From Rhodovulum sp. P5 (lineage in GTDB: Bacteria > Pseudomonadota > Alphaproteobacteria > Rhodobacterales > Rhodobacteraceae), in contig NZ_CP015039.1 in assembly GCF_002079305.1 (NCBI RefSeq), positions 3,767,501-3,831,500 of the forward strand: a stretch of 64,000 bases of DNA, given 5' to 3'. Of this stretch, positions 52,685 through 62,293 are shown one piece after another. Below the pieces are notes generated by a model that was not told where the DNA came from, did not search any database, and worked only from the letters and a program-made list of their open reading frames with translations. The position numbers and the translations under genes are program-made. Numbering within the stretch: position 1 is the stretch's first letter; every line of letters begins with the position of its first letter.

Positions 52685-53230
52685 TTGACCGAAGCGACGA
52701 AACCGCTGCTGATCAAGCGTTATGCCAGTCGTCGTCTCTACAACACGGAGACGAGCGACTATGTCACCCTGGAGGATATCGCCAAGGTGATCCGCGAGGG
52801 GCGCGAGGTGCAGATCGTCGATCTGAAAAGCGGCGACGACCTTACCCGCCAGTATCTGCTGCAAATCATCGCCGAGCATGAAAGCAAGGGCGAGAGCGTG
52901 CTGCCGATCAATGTGCTGACCGATCTGGTGCGCAGCTACACGACCTCTGCGCAAAGCGTCGTTCCGCAATTCCTGGCCACAAGCTTCGAGATGCTGCGCG
53001 AAAGCCAGTCGAAGATGATGGAGAACATGGGCCGGATGTCGCCGATGGGCGCGATGCCGGGCTTTGAGGCGATGAAGGCCCAGCAGGAGGCGTTTCTCAA
53101 GGCGATGACCGGGGGATGGCCCGGGGCATCTGGACCCGGGCATGAGGATTCGGAGCCGGCTGACGACCTTGACGACATCAAGCGGCAGTTGGCGGAGTTG
53201 CAGGATAAACTGGCGAAGCTGAACGGGTAG
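52685..53230 (+). CDS. phaR: Polyhydroxyalkanoate synthesis repressor PhaR
   Basis: A 181-residue DNA- and PHA-binding repressor. IKRYASRRLYNTETSDYVTL starts the PHB_acc_N domain that binds DNA, and LLQIIAEHESKGESVLPINVLTDLVRSY the second. The C-terminal helix (DDIKRQLAELQDKLAKL) is a coiled coil. The start is TTG at 52685 (MTEATKPLL...), 7 bases after GGGGAGG; there is no upstream ATG in frame. An alternative TTG at 52664 precedes the SD. Confidence 0.93.
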   Translation: MTEATKPLLIKRYASRRLYNTETSDYVTLEDIAKVIREGREVQIVDLKSGDDLTRQYLLQIIAEHESKGESVLPINVLTDLVRSYTTSAQSVVPQFLATSFEMLRESQSKMMENMGRMSPMGAMPGFEAMKAQQEAFLKAMTGGWPGASGPGHEDSEPADDLDDIKRQLAELQDKLAKLNG

Positions 53231-53246
53231 GGGCGGCGGCCCCTCC

Positions 53247-54617
53247 CTATCCGGTAATCCCGTCGAACACCGCGCTCAGCGCCTCTTCAAGCTTCTCGAA
53301 CATCTCGTCCATCTGTGCTTCGGTCAGGATAAAGGGCGGGCACAGGACAACGGACTGCCCCAGCGGCCGGCAGATCAGCCCGTGGTCGGTGCAGGTGTTG
53401 GCGATGCGTTCGCTGACGGACAGATCGGCGGGAAACGGCGTCTTCGTCTCCCGGTCCGCCACGGCCTCCAGCGCGCCCATCAGGCCCTTGCCGCGGATCT
53501 CCCCGATATTGGGATGTTCGGCCAGGCGTGCCATTCCGGCCTCGAACCGGGGCGTCAGGGTGCGGACATTGTCCAGAAGACCCTCGTTCAGGATCACGTC
53601 GATGGCCTTCAGCGCGATGGCGCAGCCCACCGGGTGGCCGGAGGCGGTGAAGCCGTGGGGGAATTCCTCGACCTCTTCGGCGGCGGCGTGCAACCGGTCT
53701 GACAATTCCGGCCCGAGGATCACGGCCCCCATCGGGAAATAGCCCGCGGTCAGCGCCTTGGAGCTGATGATGGCGTCGGGGGTGAAGCCGTAGGTCTGGC
53801 ATCCCCAGACCTCGCCGGTGCGCCCGAAGCCGCAGATCACCTCGTCCGCGACCAGCGGAATGCCGTGGCGGCGCAGGATCGGCTGGATCGCCTGGAAATA
53901 GCCCGCACTCGGCGGAATGACGCCGCCCGCGCCCATCACCGGTTCCGCGAAAAAGCCCGCGATGGTGTCGGCGCCTTCACGGGCGATCACCTCCTCAAGT
54001 TCGCGTGCCATCCGCGCGGTAAAGTCGGCCTCGGACTCGTCCGGCCGCCCCTCGCGCCAGTAATGCGGGCAGGTGAGGTGAATGAAGTCGGGCAGGGGCA
54101 GTCCGAACATCTCGTTATACGGCTTGCCGGTCATCGAGGCCGAGACGGCCGTGACCCCGTGATAGGCGTTCTTGCGGGTCAGGATCTTGCGCCGTTCGGG
54201 CTTGTCTTCGGCGCGGGCAAGAAACCACAGCATCTTGACCAGCGTGTCGTTCGCCTCTGACCCCGAATTGGTATAGAAGACCCGGCCGCGGTCGAAGGGG
54301 GACACCTCGATCAGTTTTTCAGACAGCATCACGGTCTGGTCCGACATCCTCCCGAAGAAGGCGTGATAGCCCGGAAAGCGTTCGTATTGCGCCTTGGCCG
54401 CAGCGGCGAGGCCGGGATGATCGAAACCCGCCACCATGTTCCAGAGCCCGGAATTCGCGTCGAGGTAACGCCGCCCCTCGGTGTCTATGACATAAGGACC
54501 CTCGCCATGGGTGATGACCACCGTGCCGCGTTCCTTGACCGACGGCAGGTCGGTGAAGCCATAGAAGGTGGCAGCCTCGGCGCGGGCTTGCCAGCTTTGG
54601 TGGGCGGTGTCGGGCAT
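53247..54617 (-). CDS. Class III aminotransferase, putrescine-type (SpuC-like)
   Basis: A 456-residue PLP enzyme of the putrescine/GABA-pyruvate aminotransferase group. LDANSGLWNMVAGFDHPGL, FYTNSGSEANDTLVKMLWF, KNAYHGVTAVSASMTG and the PLP-binding SSKALTAGYFPMG are characteristic. It should transfer an amino group from putrescine or a related diamine to pyruvate. It is part of a polyamine catabolic set with PuuB- and PuuA-like genes; the LysR gene runs away from it. Confidence 0.85.
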   Translation of the reverse strand: MPDTAHQSWQARAEAATFYGFTDLPSVKERGTVVITHGEGPYVIDTEGRRYLDANSGLWNMVAGFDHPGLAAAAKAQYERFPGYHAFFGRMSDQTVMLSEKLIEVSPFDRGRVFYTNSGSEANDTLVKMLWFLARAEDKPERRKILTRKNAYHGVTAVSASMTGKPYNEMFGLPLPDFIHLTCPHYWREGRPDESEADFTARMARELEEVIAREGADTIAGFFAEPVMGAGGVIPPSAGYFQAIQPILRRHGIPLVADEVICGFGRTGEVWGCQTYGFTPDAIISSKALTAGYFPMGAVILGPELSDRLHAAAEEVEEFPHGFTASGHPVGCAIALKAIDVILNEGLLDNVRTLTPRFEAGMARLAEHPNIGEIRGKGLMGALEAVADRETKTPFPADLSVSERIANTCTDHGLICRPLGQSVVLCPPFILTEAQMDEMFEKLEEALSAVFDGITG

Positions 54618-54741
54618 GGGGGCTCTCCTGAACGCGGAACGTGCCGCACGCTATCGCCGGGCGCGGTTCCGTGCAATCGCCGTTGCACCATCGGGCCGCG
54701 CACCGTAGCGTCCCGGCCAAGCGCAACCGCCGGAGAAAAAG

Positions 54742-55707
54742 ATGGCCCCGTCGCCCGGCCGACTGACCCTGTGGGGAACCGAGGTCTTCGTTGCCGCAGC
54801 CGAAGAGGGCACCCTGTCGGCCGCGGCGCGGCGGTTGGGGGCGAGTGTTTCCGCCGTTTCCCAGCAGTTGTCGGCGCTGGAGGCCGCATTGGGGGCCACG
54901 CTTCTGGATCGCAGCGCCCGCCCCTTGGCCCTGACCGCGGCGGGAGAGACCTTCCTGCGCCGGGCGCGGACCATCCTGTCAGAGGCGCAGGCCGCCCGGG
55001 CAGAGATCGCCGCGCAGGACCTGTCATCCCTGCCGCTTTTGCGTCTGGGGATGATCGAGGATTTCGAGGCTGACGTGACGCCCCGGTTGCTGTCCGAGAT
55101 GTCGGATGAACTGACACGCAGCGCGTTCCAGTTGGAAACCGGGCCAAGCCATCGGTTGCTGGGGCTGCTGGATGCGCGCGCACTCGACGTGGTGGTGGCT
55201 GCCGATCCGGGGCGTGCGGCGCAGTGGATGGAGGTGCATCCGCTGCTGGACGAACCCTTCGTGGTGGCCGCGCCGCGTGGGCGGATTGATCCGGCGGGCG
55301 ACGTGCCGGCGCAATTGCTGACGTTGCCCTTGGTGCACTACACCCAACGGCACCAGATGGGCCGCCAGATCGCCGAACATCTCGCCCGGCAAGACTGGAG
55401 CCCGACGTCCCGCTTCGAATTGGACAGCTACAACGCCATTCTTGCCATGGTCGCGGGCGGGGCCGGATGGTCGATCCTGACGCCCTTGGGCTGGCTGCAC
55501 GCACGCCGGTTTCAGGCGGATGTGGACCTGCTGCCCCTGCCGGTGGCGCCGCTGTCCCGGCGGATCGTTCTGATCGCACGGGCCGGCGTTCTGGGGGAGA
55601 TGCCGGGGCGCATGGCCGACCGGCTGCGCCCCTTGCTGCAAGAGATCGTGGTGAGCGAAGCCACGGCACGGCTGCCATGGCTTCAGGGGGCGCTCAAGGT
55701 TCTTTGA
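54742..55707 (+). CDS. LysR-family transcriptional regulator
   Basis: A 321-residue LysR regulator. The N-terminal helix-turn-helix (TEVFVAAAEEGTLSAAARRLGASVSAVSQQLSALEAALGATLLDR) is followed by the two-lobed co-inducer domain. It is divergent from the aminotransferase gene and probably controls the polyamine genes. Its last codons are in the first copy of a 37-bp direct repeat. Confidence 0.9.
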   Translation: MAPSPGRLTLWGTEVFVAAAEEGTLSAAARRLGASVSAVSQQLSALEAALGATLLDRSARPLALTAAGETFLRRARTILSEAQAARAEIAAQDLSSLPLLRLGMIEDFEADVTPRLLSEMSDELTRSAFQLETGPSHRLLGLLDARALDVVVAADPGRAAQWMEVHPLLDEPFVVAAPRGRIDPAGDVPAQLLTLPLVHYTQRHQMGRQIAEHLARQDWSPTSRFELDSYNAILAMVAGGAGWSILTPLGWLHARRFQADVDLLPLPVAPLSRRIVLIARAGVLGEMPGRMADRLRPLLQEIVVSEATARLPWLQGALKVL

Positions 55708-55787
55708 GGGGCAAGGCCCTCTCGTTCTGGGGCACGCACCCGGCCGACGAAGGGGGCGCTCAAGGTTCTTTGAGGGGCAAGGCCCTC
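55685..55787. repeat. 37-bp direct repeat spanning two convergent gene ends
   Basis: Exact copies at 55685-55721 and 55751-55787 (66-bp period), beginning AGGGGGCGCTCAAGG. The first copy encodes the LysR C-terminus. The second reaches the stop of the convergent DegT-type gene. Each copy can form CTCAA/TTGAG and GAGGGGC/GCCCTC hairpins. Confidence 0.9.
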
Positions 55788-56985
55788 AGGTGCCGTAGGC
55801 ACGGGTTTCGGCCTTCACCGCCTCGGCCGCGTCAAGCAGTGCATTGGCGATGAAATCCAGATCGGGCTGCTGCAACCGCGCGGGCAGGCGCGTGTCGCAG
55901 GCGCGCATCAGCATGGCGCGGGTCTTGGGCAGATCGGGCGTCGGGCCGTCGATGAACTGCCAGTTCCAGAAGGCGCGGGCATTGTCCTGGCTGAGGCCGA
56001 AGACCTGCACGGAAACACCCCGGGCCTTGGCCTCTGCCTGAAAGGCGATGGCCTCTTCATCCGTATCGAAACCGACCAGGTTGAACTGCAGCGAATCGGG
56101 GGCCCGTTCTTCCGGGCCCAGCGGCGGGGGCACATCCATCCACGGCGAGGTGTTCAGCCGGTCCGCGACATAGTCGTGATTGGCCAGACCATCGCGCACA
56201 CGGCGCTCCACCTCGGCCAATTGCGGGCGGATGACGACGGCAGAGAGGTTCTGCATGCGCAGATTGTAAAGCGGCAGCTTGTTCTGCCAGCGGGCAAAGC
56301 TGTTTTGCAGCCCGTCATGTTTCTTCCAGTTATGTTCGTACGCGCCGGACATGATGACGGCCCGGGCCGCCAGATCGGCGTCATCGGTGATCAGCACGCC
56401 GCCTTCGCCGGCATTGACCATCTTGTAGGACTGGAAGGAAAAGCAGCCGATCTTGCCCAGCGTGCCGATATTACGGCCGTGCCAGCGGGTGCCGAGCGAA
56501 TGTGCGGCATCCTCGATCACCGGAACATCGCGCTCGGCACACAACGCCATGATCGCGTCCATGTCGGAGGTATGGCCGCGCATGTGGCTGATGATGACGG
56601 CGGAAATATCCTGATCCAGCTTGGCGGCGAAATCGTCCATATCCAGCCGGTAATTCGTGCCGACCTCTGCCAGCACGGGGTGGCAATCGGCATGCACAAC
56701 GGCCGAAGGCACCGCGGCGAACGTGAAGGCCGGGATCAGAACGCGCGCGCCCCGCGGCAGGTCCAGCGCCTTCAGCGACAGAAACAACGCGGCCGAACAG
56801 GAAGAGACGCAGACCGCGTAACGGGCGCCCATGAATTCGGCAAACTCCCGCTCCAGCACGGTCACCGGCGCGTCCTTGGGGGCGGTATAGCGGAACAGAT
56901 CGCCCGACTGCAGCAGGCGTTCGATTTCCGCGCAGGCGGCCTCGGGGATCGGCTCGGCATCGTAGACATTGGGGGCGAGGGGCAT
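55786..56985 (-). CDS. DegT/DnrJ/EryC1/StrS family aminotransferase
   Basis: A 399-residue PLP aminotransferase of the sugar-amine family. VLIPAFTFAAVPSAVVHA, VIEDAAHSLGTRWHGRNIG and CFSFQSYKMVNAGEGGVLIT (with the PLP-Lys in YK) are the signatures. Such enzymes aminate keto-sugars in glycan precursor synthesis. Here it is adjacent to polyamine genes rather than sugar genes, so its substrate is open. Its stop falls in the second copy of the 37-bp repeat. Confidence 0.88.
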   Translation of the reverse strand: MPLAPNVYDAEPIPEAACAEIERLLQSGDLFRYTAPKDAPVTVLEREFAEFMGARYAVCVSSCSAALFLSLKALDLPRGARVLIPAFTFAAVPSAVVHADCHPVLAEVGTNYRLDMDDFAAKLDQDISAVIISHMRGHTSDMDAIMALCAERDVPVIEDAAHSLGTRWHGRNIGTLGKIGCFSFQSYKMVNAGEGGVLITDDADLAARAVIMSGAYEHNWKKHDGLQNSFARWQNKLPLYNLRMQNLSAVVIRPQLAEVERRVRDGLANHDYVADRLNTSPWMDVPPPLGPEERAPDSLQFNLVGFDTDEEAIAFQAEAKARGVSVQVFGLSQDNARAFWNWQFIDGPTPDLPKTRAMLMRACDTRLPARLQQPDLDFIANALLDAAEAVKAETRAYGT

Positions 56986-57072
56986 GCTTTCACCTTTCCT
57001 GCAGGCGGCTTTCAGAAAACCTGTAGGGCAGGCGCATAGCGAAAGGCCATGACAAAAACATGACAGCGACGA

Positions 57073-58377
57073 TCAGACGCCCAATCTGTCGCGCAGGGCG
57101 TACCAAGTCATGGCCAGGGCCATCAGTGGCGTGCGCAACGCGTTGCCACCGGGGAAGGGCGGGCAGGGCAGTTTCGCGAAGGTTTCGAAATCCGCGCTGT
57201 CGCCGCGGCAGGCGTCGGCCAGAACGCGGCCGGCGAGCGTCGCAAGCGCAACCCCATGCCCCGAATAGCCCGCGGCCGAGAAGACACCCGGCATCGGGGC
57301 CGCGATATGGGGCAGGCGATTGCGCGTGATGGCCAGCGTGCCGCCCCAGGCATGGGTCAGGGCAACATCGGCCAGATGCGGGAAGACCTGCGCCAGCGGC
57401 TTGCGCACCACCGCGCGGATGTCGGAGGGGAAGGCGTAGCCGTAATTCTCCCCCCCGCCGAACAGCAGGCGACCATCGGGGGACAGGCGGAAATAGTTGA
57501 TGACGAACTTGCTGTCTGCGACGGCGACGTCTTTTGCAAGGACAGCGGCAGCCCGGTCGCCCAACGGTTCCGTTGCGACGATGAAATTGTTGATCGGCAT
57601 CACCCGGGCCGCGACCTTGGGCGACAAGTCGCCAAGATAGCCGTTGGCGGCAAGGATCACCCGGTCGGCGGTCACCCGGCCCCGGTCGGTTGTCACAACG
57701 GGCAGGGCGCCCGGTTCCATCCGCTCGACAAGGGTGGTTTCATGGATATGGGCCCCCGCCGCGCGGGCGGCCTGCGCAAGGCCGAAGGCGAAGGACAGCG
57801 GGTTCAGATGCCCCGCGCCCCAGTCGACTGCACCGCCCTGATAGACCGGGGAGCCCACCAGCGCCTGCATCTCGTCCCGGGTCAGCGGCTCCATCAGGTC
57901 GTATTCATAGTCGCGGAGAAGTTTTTCGACATAGGCATGTACGGCCTTGGTGCCCCGCGCGCTCCATTCGGCGTGGACGACGCCGGGGCGATAGTCGCAG
58001 GCGATGCCGTGGGTCGCGATCAGGTTGGCGACCAGGGCCTTGGAATCTTCTGCCAGATGCCAGAGCCGCGCGGCATTTGCATCGCCCAGCATGCGTTCCA
58101 GCGCCCATTGGTCCAGCCGCTGGCCGCTGCCCACCTGCCCGCCGTTCCGCCCCGAGGCGCCGAAACCAACCCGGTGCGCCTCGACCAGAACGACATCGGC
58201 CCCCGCCTGCGCCAAGTGAAGCGCGGCCGACAGCCCCGTATATCCACCGCCGATGACGCAGACATCGGCGCGTGTATCGCCCGACAGCGGCGGGAAGGGA
58301 TCGAGCGGCGGCGTGACCTCCGCATACCAGCTTGCGGGATAGGACCCGCGTTCATCATTCGCGAAAAGCAGGTTCAT
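57073..58377 (-). CDS. FAD-dependent oxidoreductase (PuuB-like)
   Basis: A 434-residue DAO-fold flavoenzyme. ADVCVIGGGYTGLSAALHLAQAG is the FAD-binding Rossmann motif, with the conserved GRNGGQVGSGQ after it. FSAAGYSGHGVALATLAGRVLAD is the C-terminal FAD motif. The gamma-glutamylputrescine oxidase PuuB is the closest identified relative. The start is ATG 58377, overlapping the PuuA-like gene stop as ATGA. Confidence 0.84.
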   Translation of the reverse strand: MNLLFANDERGSYPASWYAEVTPPLDPFPPLSGDTRADVCVIGGGYTGLSAALHLAQAGADVVLVEAHRVGFGASGRNGGQVGSGQRLDQWALERMLGDANAARLWHLAEDSKALVANLIATHGIACDYRPGVVHAEWSARGTKAVHAYVEKLLRDYEYDLMEPLTRDEMQALVGSPVYQGGAVDWGAGHLNPLSFAFGLAQAARAAGAHIHETTLVERMEPGALPVVTTDRGRVTADRVILAANGYLGDLSPKVAARVMPINNFIVATEPLGDRAAAVLAKDVAVADSKFVINYFRLSPDGRLLFGGGENYGYAFPSDIRAVVRKPLAQVFPHLADVALTHAWGGTLAITRNRLPHIAAPMPGVFSAAGYSGHGVALATLAGRVLADACRGDSADFETFAKLPCPPFPGGNALRTPLMALAMTWYALRDRLGV

Positions 58378-59729
58378 ACGTTCAACAGCAGATGTTCGCG
58401 CTCCCACGGGCTGATGACCTGAAGGAACTCTTTATACTCCAGCGCTTTCAGGGCGGAGTAGACGACGCAGAACTCCTCTCCCAGAACCTGACGGATGGCG
58501 GTGGACCGGTCGAAGACATCCAGCGCCTCGCCTACGTTGCGGGGAATGGATTCATCCCCCGAATAGGCATCGCCGGTGAATTCGGCCTTTGGCTGGGCGG
58601 CCTCGACCAGACCAAGATAGCCGCAGGCCAGCGATGCGGCGATGCCCAGATAGGGGTTGCAATCCATGCCGGCCAGACGGTTTTCCACCCGTCGCGCCTC
58701 TGCCCCAGAAACCGGGACCCGCAGGCCGGTGGTGCGGTTGTCGCGGCCCCATTCAAGGTTGATCGGCGCGGCGAAGTCGGGAACGTAGCGGCGATAGCTG
58801 TTCACGTAAGGCGCCAGAAGTGCCACGACCGATGGCATATGGGTCTGAAGCCCGGCAATGAAATGCATGAAGGTCGGAGTTTCCGCGCCGTCGGGGGCCG
58901 AGAAGATGTTCTGCCCGGTCTCAATTTCCACCACCGAGTGATGGATGTGCATCGCCGATCCGGGCTCGTTCTCGATGGGCTTGGCCATGAAGGTGGCATA
59001 GCATTCGTGGCGGAGCGCGGCTTCCCGGATCAATCGTTTGAAGAAAAATATCTCGTCGGCGAGTTTCACCGGGTCGCCATGGCGCAGGTTCATCTCGATC
59101 TGCCCGGCGCCACCTTCGTGCAGGATGCCGTCGATTTCCAACCCCTGCGCCTCGGCGAAATCGTAGATGTCGTCGATGACCGGGCCGTATTCGTCGACCG
59201 CGCTCATCGAATAGGCTTGCCGTGCGGCAGCCTTGCGCCCCGACCGGCCGATCGGCGGCTCCACCGGCTGGGCGGGGTCGGTGTTGCGGGCGACAAGGAA
59301 GAACTCCATCTCCGGCGCCACGATCGGTTGCCAGCCGCGGTCGTTGTAAAGCTGCACGACGCGTCTCAGCACATTGCGCGGCGCGATGGGGATCGGGTTG
59401 CCCTGCTGGTCGGAGATGTCGTGGATCACCTGAATCGTCCAGTCACCTGTCCAGGGGGCCGCCGTGGCGGTCGAGAAATCCGGCGTCAGAATCATGTCGG
59501 GTTCGGTAAAGGCCTGATCCTCCAGCACGGCCCAGTCGCCGGTGATGGTCTGAAGGAAGATCGAATTCGGCAGGTAGAACTGCGTCTGCTGGGCGAACTT
59601 GGTGGCGGGCATCGCCTTGCCGCGGGCGATCCCGGCGATGTCGGACACGATGCACTCGACCTCGTCCAGCCTGTGGCCGGCAAGATAGGTGCGGGTTCCC
59701 TCCGGAATCTGATCCATCCAGTTGGACAT
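58374..59729 (-). CDS. Glutamine synthetase family protein (gamma-glutamylputrescine synthetase-like)
   Basis: A 451-residue ligase of the glutamine-synthetase superfamily. The catalytic half reads MEFFLVARNTDP, EGGAGQIEMNLRHGDPVKLADE, GSAMHIHHSVV, NSYRRYVPDFAAPINLEWGRDNRTTGLRVP and RVENRLAGMDCNPYLGIAASLA. Clustering with a PuuB-like oxidase makes the glutamyl-polyamine ligase PuuA the best identity rather than nitrogen-assimilatory GlnA. The stop overlaps the next gene by ATGA. Confidence 0.85.
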   Translation of the reverse strand: MSNWMDQIPEGTRTYLAGHRLDEVECIVSDIAGIARGKAMPATKFAQQTQFYLPNSIFLQTITGDWAVLEDQAFTEPDMILTPDFSTATAAPWTGDWTIQVIHDISDQQGNPIPIAPRNVLRRVVQLYNDRGWQPIVAPEMEFFLVARNTDPAQPVEPPIGRSGRKAAARQAYSMSAVDEYGPVIDDIYDFAEAQGLEIDGILHEGGAGQIEMNLRHGDPVKLADEIFFFKRLIREAALRHECYATFMAKPIENEPGSAMHIHHSVVEIETGQNIFSAPDGAETPTFMHFIAGLQTHMPSVVALLAPYVNSYRRYVPDFAAPINLEWGRDNRTTGLRVPVSGAEARRVENRLAGMDCNPYLGIAASLACGYLGLVEAAQPKAEFTGDAYSGDESIPRNVGEALDVFDRSTAIRQVLGEEFCVVYSALKALEYKEFLQVISPWEREHLLLNV

Positions 59730-59733
59730 GGGG

Positions 59734-60411
59734 CTAGTGCCTTTCGGTCAGGAAACGTGCGATCCGCGCGGCGATGGACGCACTGTCAAGCGGGGTGCCC
59801 TGCCGGGTGCGCGACGCTGCCAGCACGGTATCGGGGACAAGCCCCGGCCCGCGGATCGTCAGCATGTCGTCCAGAAAGGCGCGGTCGAATTCCGGATGCG
59901 GCTGGACGGAATAGGCCTGCCGGCCATAACGCAGCGCCGCATGGGCGCAGAAGGGGCTGTGCCCCACGGTTTCGGCCCCCTCGGGCGGGCGGACAACCTG
60001 ATCCCGGTGCCACGCGTTCAGCGTGATCGTCTCGCCCTCGATCTCGTATGCGGTCGCACCGACAGACCAGCCGCCCGCGAATTTCTCGACAGCGCCGCCC
60101 AGCGCCTGGGCCATGATCTGGTGTCCGAAACAGATGCCGACCATCGGAACATCTGCCGCAAGGGCGTCGCGGATGAACGCCTCCAGCGGGGGGATGAAGG
60201 CGTGATCCTCATACGCGCCGTGGCGTGATCCGGAAATCAGCCAGCCTTCAGCGTCGTGGACACTGGCGGGAAATTCCATGCCTTCCACGTCGTAGATGCG
60301 AAAGCTCAGCCCGTGACCGCGGAACAGCCGTTCGAACATGTCGCCATAATCGCCATGGGTCGGCCGCAGCGCATCATGGGCATGTCCGGTTTGCAGGATT
60401 CCGATTTTCAT
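59734..60411 (-). CDS. Type 1 glutamine amidotransferase
   Basis: A 225-residue class I amidotransferase domain. Nucleophile Cys94 in GICFGHQ, His172 and Glu174 in QPHPEF; WLISGSRHGAYED and the WHRDQVV stretch are the GuaA-like GATase1 pattern. In this cluster it probably removes glutamate from a gamma-glutamyl intermediate (PuuD-like role), although it is not of the PuuD peptidase family. It is 4 bases upstream of the PuuA-like gene. Confidence 0.82.
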   Translation of the reverse strand: MKIGILQTGHAHDALRPTHGDYGDMFERLFRGHGLSFRIYDVEGMEFPASVHDAEGWLISGSRHGAYEDHAFIPPLEAFIRDALAADVPMVGICFGHQIMAQALGGAVEKFAGGWSVGATAYEIEGETITLNAWHRDQVVRPPEGAETVGHSPFCAHAALRYGRQAYSVQPHPEFDRAFLDDMLTIRGPGLVPDTVLAASRTRQGTPLDSASIAARIARFLTERH

Positions 60412-60786
60412 TCAGTCGCCCGTGGATTCGAGCTTCACCCTAGGCGTGCGTCTCGCGCGCGGCAAGCCTGTCCCGCAGCCCATGGGCGGCGTGTGGCGAC
60501 GCGGCATGGAAGGCCCCGTTCGAACGGATGAAGCACGTCGATCCGATGGATGTCGGATGGTCGGGTGCGTGCGGGCCGCGCACGGTCTTGGCCTGAGTAG
60601 CCAACCGGAGACGTACATGATGACGCGGTCTTGCAAAGACGACTCGAGCGGACGCCTTGGCCGAATGGCCAGCGACGACGGCCTGTCGAACGGTGATGAA
60701 CAGGCCGGGCAACCCGCCCTCACGCGGGCGGCAGACGGCCGGGCCGTGCAGGCCATGGCAGGATGGTCTTGTCCGGGCGGTTCGCA
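60412..60786. other. Non-coding gap, 375 bp
   Basis: Between the amidotransferase and the broken glycosyltransferase. GC-rich with several short inverted repeats (for example GGCCGAATGGCC near 60659) but no gene, tRNA or clear promoter. Confidence 0.4.
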
Positions 60787-61446
60787 ATGAACGTGCTGCA
60801 GGGCGGACTTGCCGCGCGGGAGGATTTCGCGACCTGCTCGCTTGCCGGCAGCGGTCTGGCGCGCCGTTCGCGCATCGCGGAACGGTACCGCCCCGAGGGC
60901 TACGACCGCGATTTCGACGCCGACACCCTTTGGGTCGATGCGATCCATGTGCCGCCGCGGGTCGTGCTTGTCTGTCCGCGCCTGAACAATCTGCGCGGCG
61001 TGTTGGAGGCGGCGCAATTCACGGCCGACGGCAGGCCGGTGACCCCGCGGTTTCGCGAGTACAAGCGTCACGCGATCATCGAATTCGATGCGCCCGTCGC
61101 GACGGCCCGCCTGTCGATCCGGATCGGTGAGTGGAGCGCTGAAACCCCCGTGCACGCGATGGACCGGGACACGTTTCGCGACCGCGATGTCCTCGTCACC
61201 GTCTCAAGGGATAATGACTTGCGCTGGATCCACGACTTCGCACGCTTTCATGTCCGGCATCAGGGGATCGATGCGATGTTGTTCATCGACAACGGGTCGG
61301 CCGCCTATGGGCCGCTTGAGATACAGGCGACGTTGCGGCGGGCCGGGGTTGCGCAGCCTGTCGTCCTGTCTACCACGCTCAAATACGGCCCGCGTGGCCG
61401 CAAACCCCACGCCAACAGCGAATTGTTCCTGCAGACCTGCCCAGTT
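60787..61446 (+). pseudogene. Glycosyltransferase family 2-like gene, 3' end lost to IS21 insertion
   Basis: About 220 residues remain. The N-terminal accessory part (LWVDAIHVPPRVVLVCPRLNNL...AETPVHAMDRDTF) is followed by the transferase beginning VSRDNDLRWIHDFARFHVRHQGIDAMLFIDNGS, KYGPRGRKPHANSELFLQTC, where the coding ends at the IS edge at 61447. The predicted role before disruption is transfer of a sugar in polysaccharide assembly. In-frame reading continues 31 codons into the IS, then stops; no function expected. ATG 60763 is an alternative start. Confidence 0.75.
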
Positions 61447-61815
61447 TGTCAATCGGCATTGGATCGTGACCCCCTATCGGCGCCGAAAATTGACCCCCTT
61501 GGAGCTGAGCTGGCCCGGCGCTGCGTAGTCCCCATGTAACGCAGCGGCGGCGGGCCAGCGTGGTGGGCCATTTCGCTATGCTCGGTTCTTGAAGCGCCAG
61601 CTTTCGTTTCCGGTCTCGACGATCTCGCAGTGGTGGGTCAGGCGGTCGAGCAGAGCGGTGGTCATCTTCGCGTCGCCGAAGACGGTGGGCCATTCGCCGA
61701 ACGCGAGGTTGGTTGTCACGATGATCGAGGTCCGCTCGTAGAGCTTGCTGATCAGGTGGAACAGGAGCTGGCCGCCGGTCTGGGCGAAGGGGAGATAGCC
61801 GAGTTCGTCCAGGAG

Positions 61816-61855
61816 TGAGCCATCGCGTCGCCATGCGTTCGAGACCGATGGCGAA
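61816..61855 (-). repeat. Palindromic mini-element copy A (40 bp)
   Basis: 40-bp insertion in istB between codons for RLDL and LLDEL. Reading TTCGCCATCGGTC...GCGATGGCTCA, it has terminal inverted repeats GCCATCG/CGATGGC. It differs from copy C at four positions, two of which (positions 9 and 32) are paired in the inverted repeat and change together. Removal restores the frame. Confidence 0.75.
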
Positions 61856-62186
61856 CAAGTCCAGACGAGAGATCAGGTCCGCTGTCCGGCCCTGTCGTTC
61901 GGCCCGGGCTTCGGCGTCGAGCTTGTTCACCAGATCGACGACGTTGAAGAACCGGCCCCGGCGGCCGCGTCGGATACAGGCGCGTGCAATGCCGACCGCG
62001 AGATGGGTCTTTCCTGTGCCGGTGCCGCCGATCAGCACGAGGTTGCGTTGATGATCGAGGAAGTCTCCGGCGGCGAGATCACGGATCAGGGTCTCGTTGA
62101 CCTCGGCGGTCTCGAAGTCGAACTCGTCGATTTCCTTGGCCAGCGGCAGCTTGGCGATGGTCATCTGGTATTTGATCGAGCGCGCG

Positions 62187-62225
62187 CTCGCCATTGTTCT
62201 TGAACCAATGGCGCTCAATGGCTCG
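62187..62225 (+). repeat. Palindromic mini-element copy B (39 bp)
   Basis: A 39-bp relative of copies A and C with the inverted repeat GCCATTG/CAATGGC. It sits in istB before ARSIKYQ. Its length is a multiple of three, so it only adds 13 codons. Confidence 0.7.
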
Positions 62226-62293
62226 CTCTCACTGATCTCGGCGGTCAGGAGGTCGCCAATGATCTGATGCGGCTCGTGCTGTCGCTTGACCGT

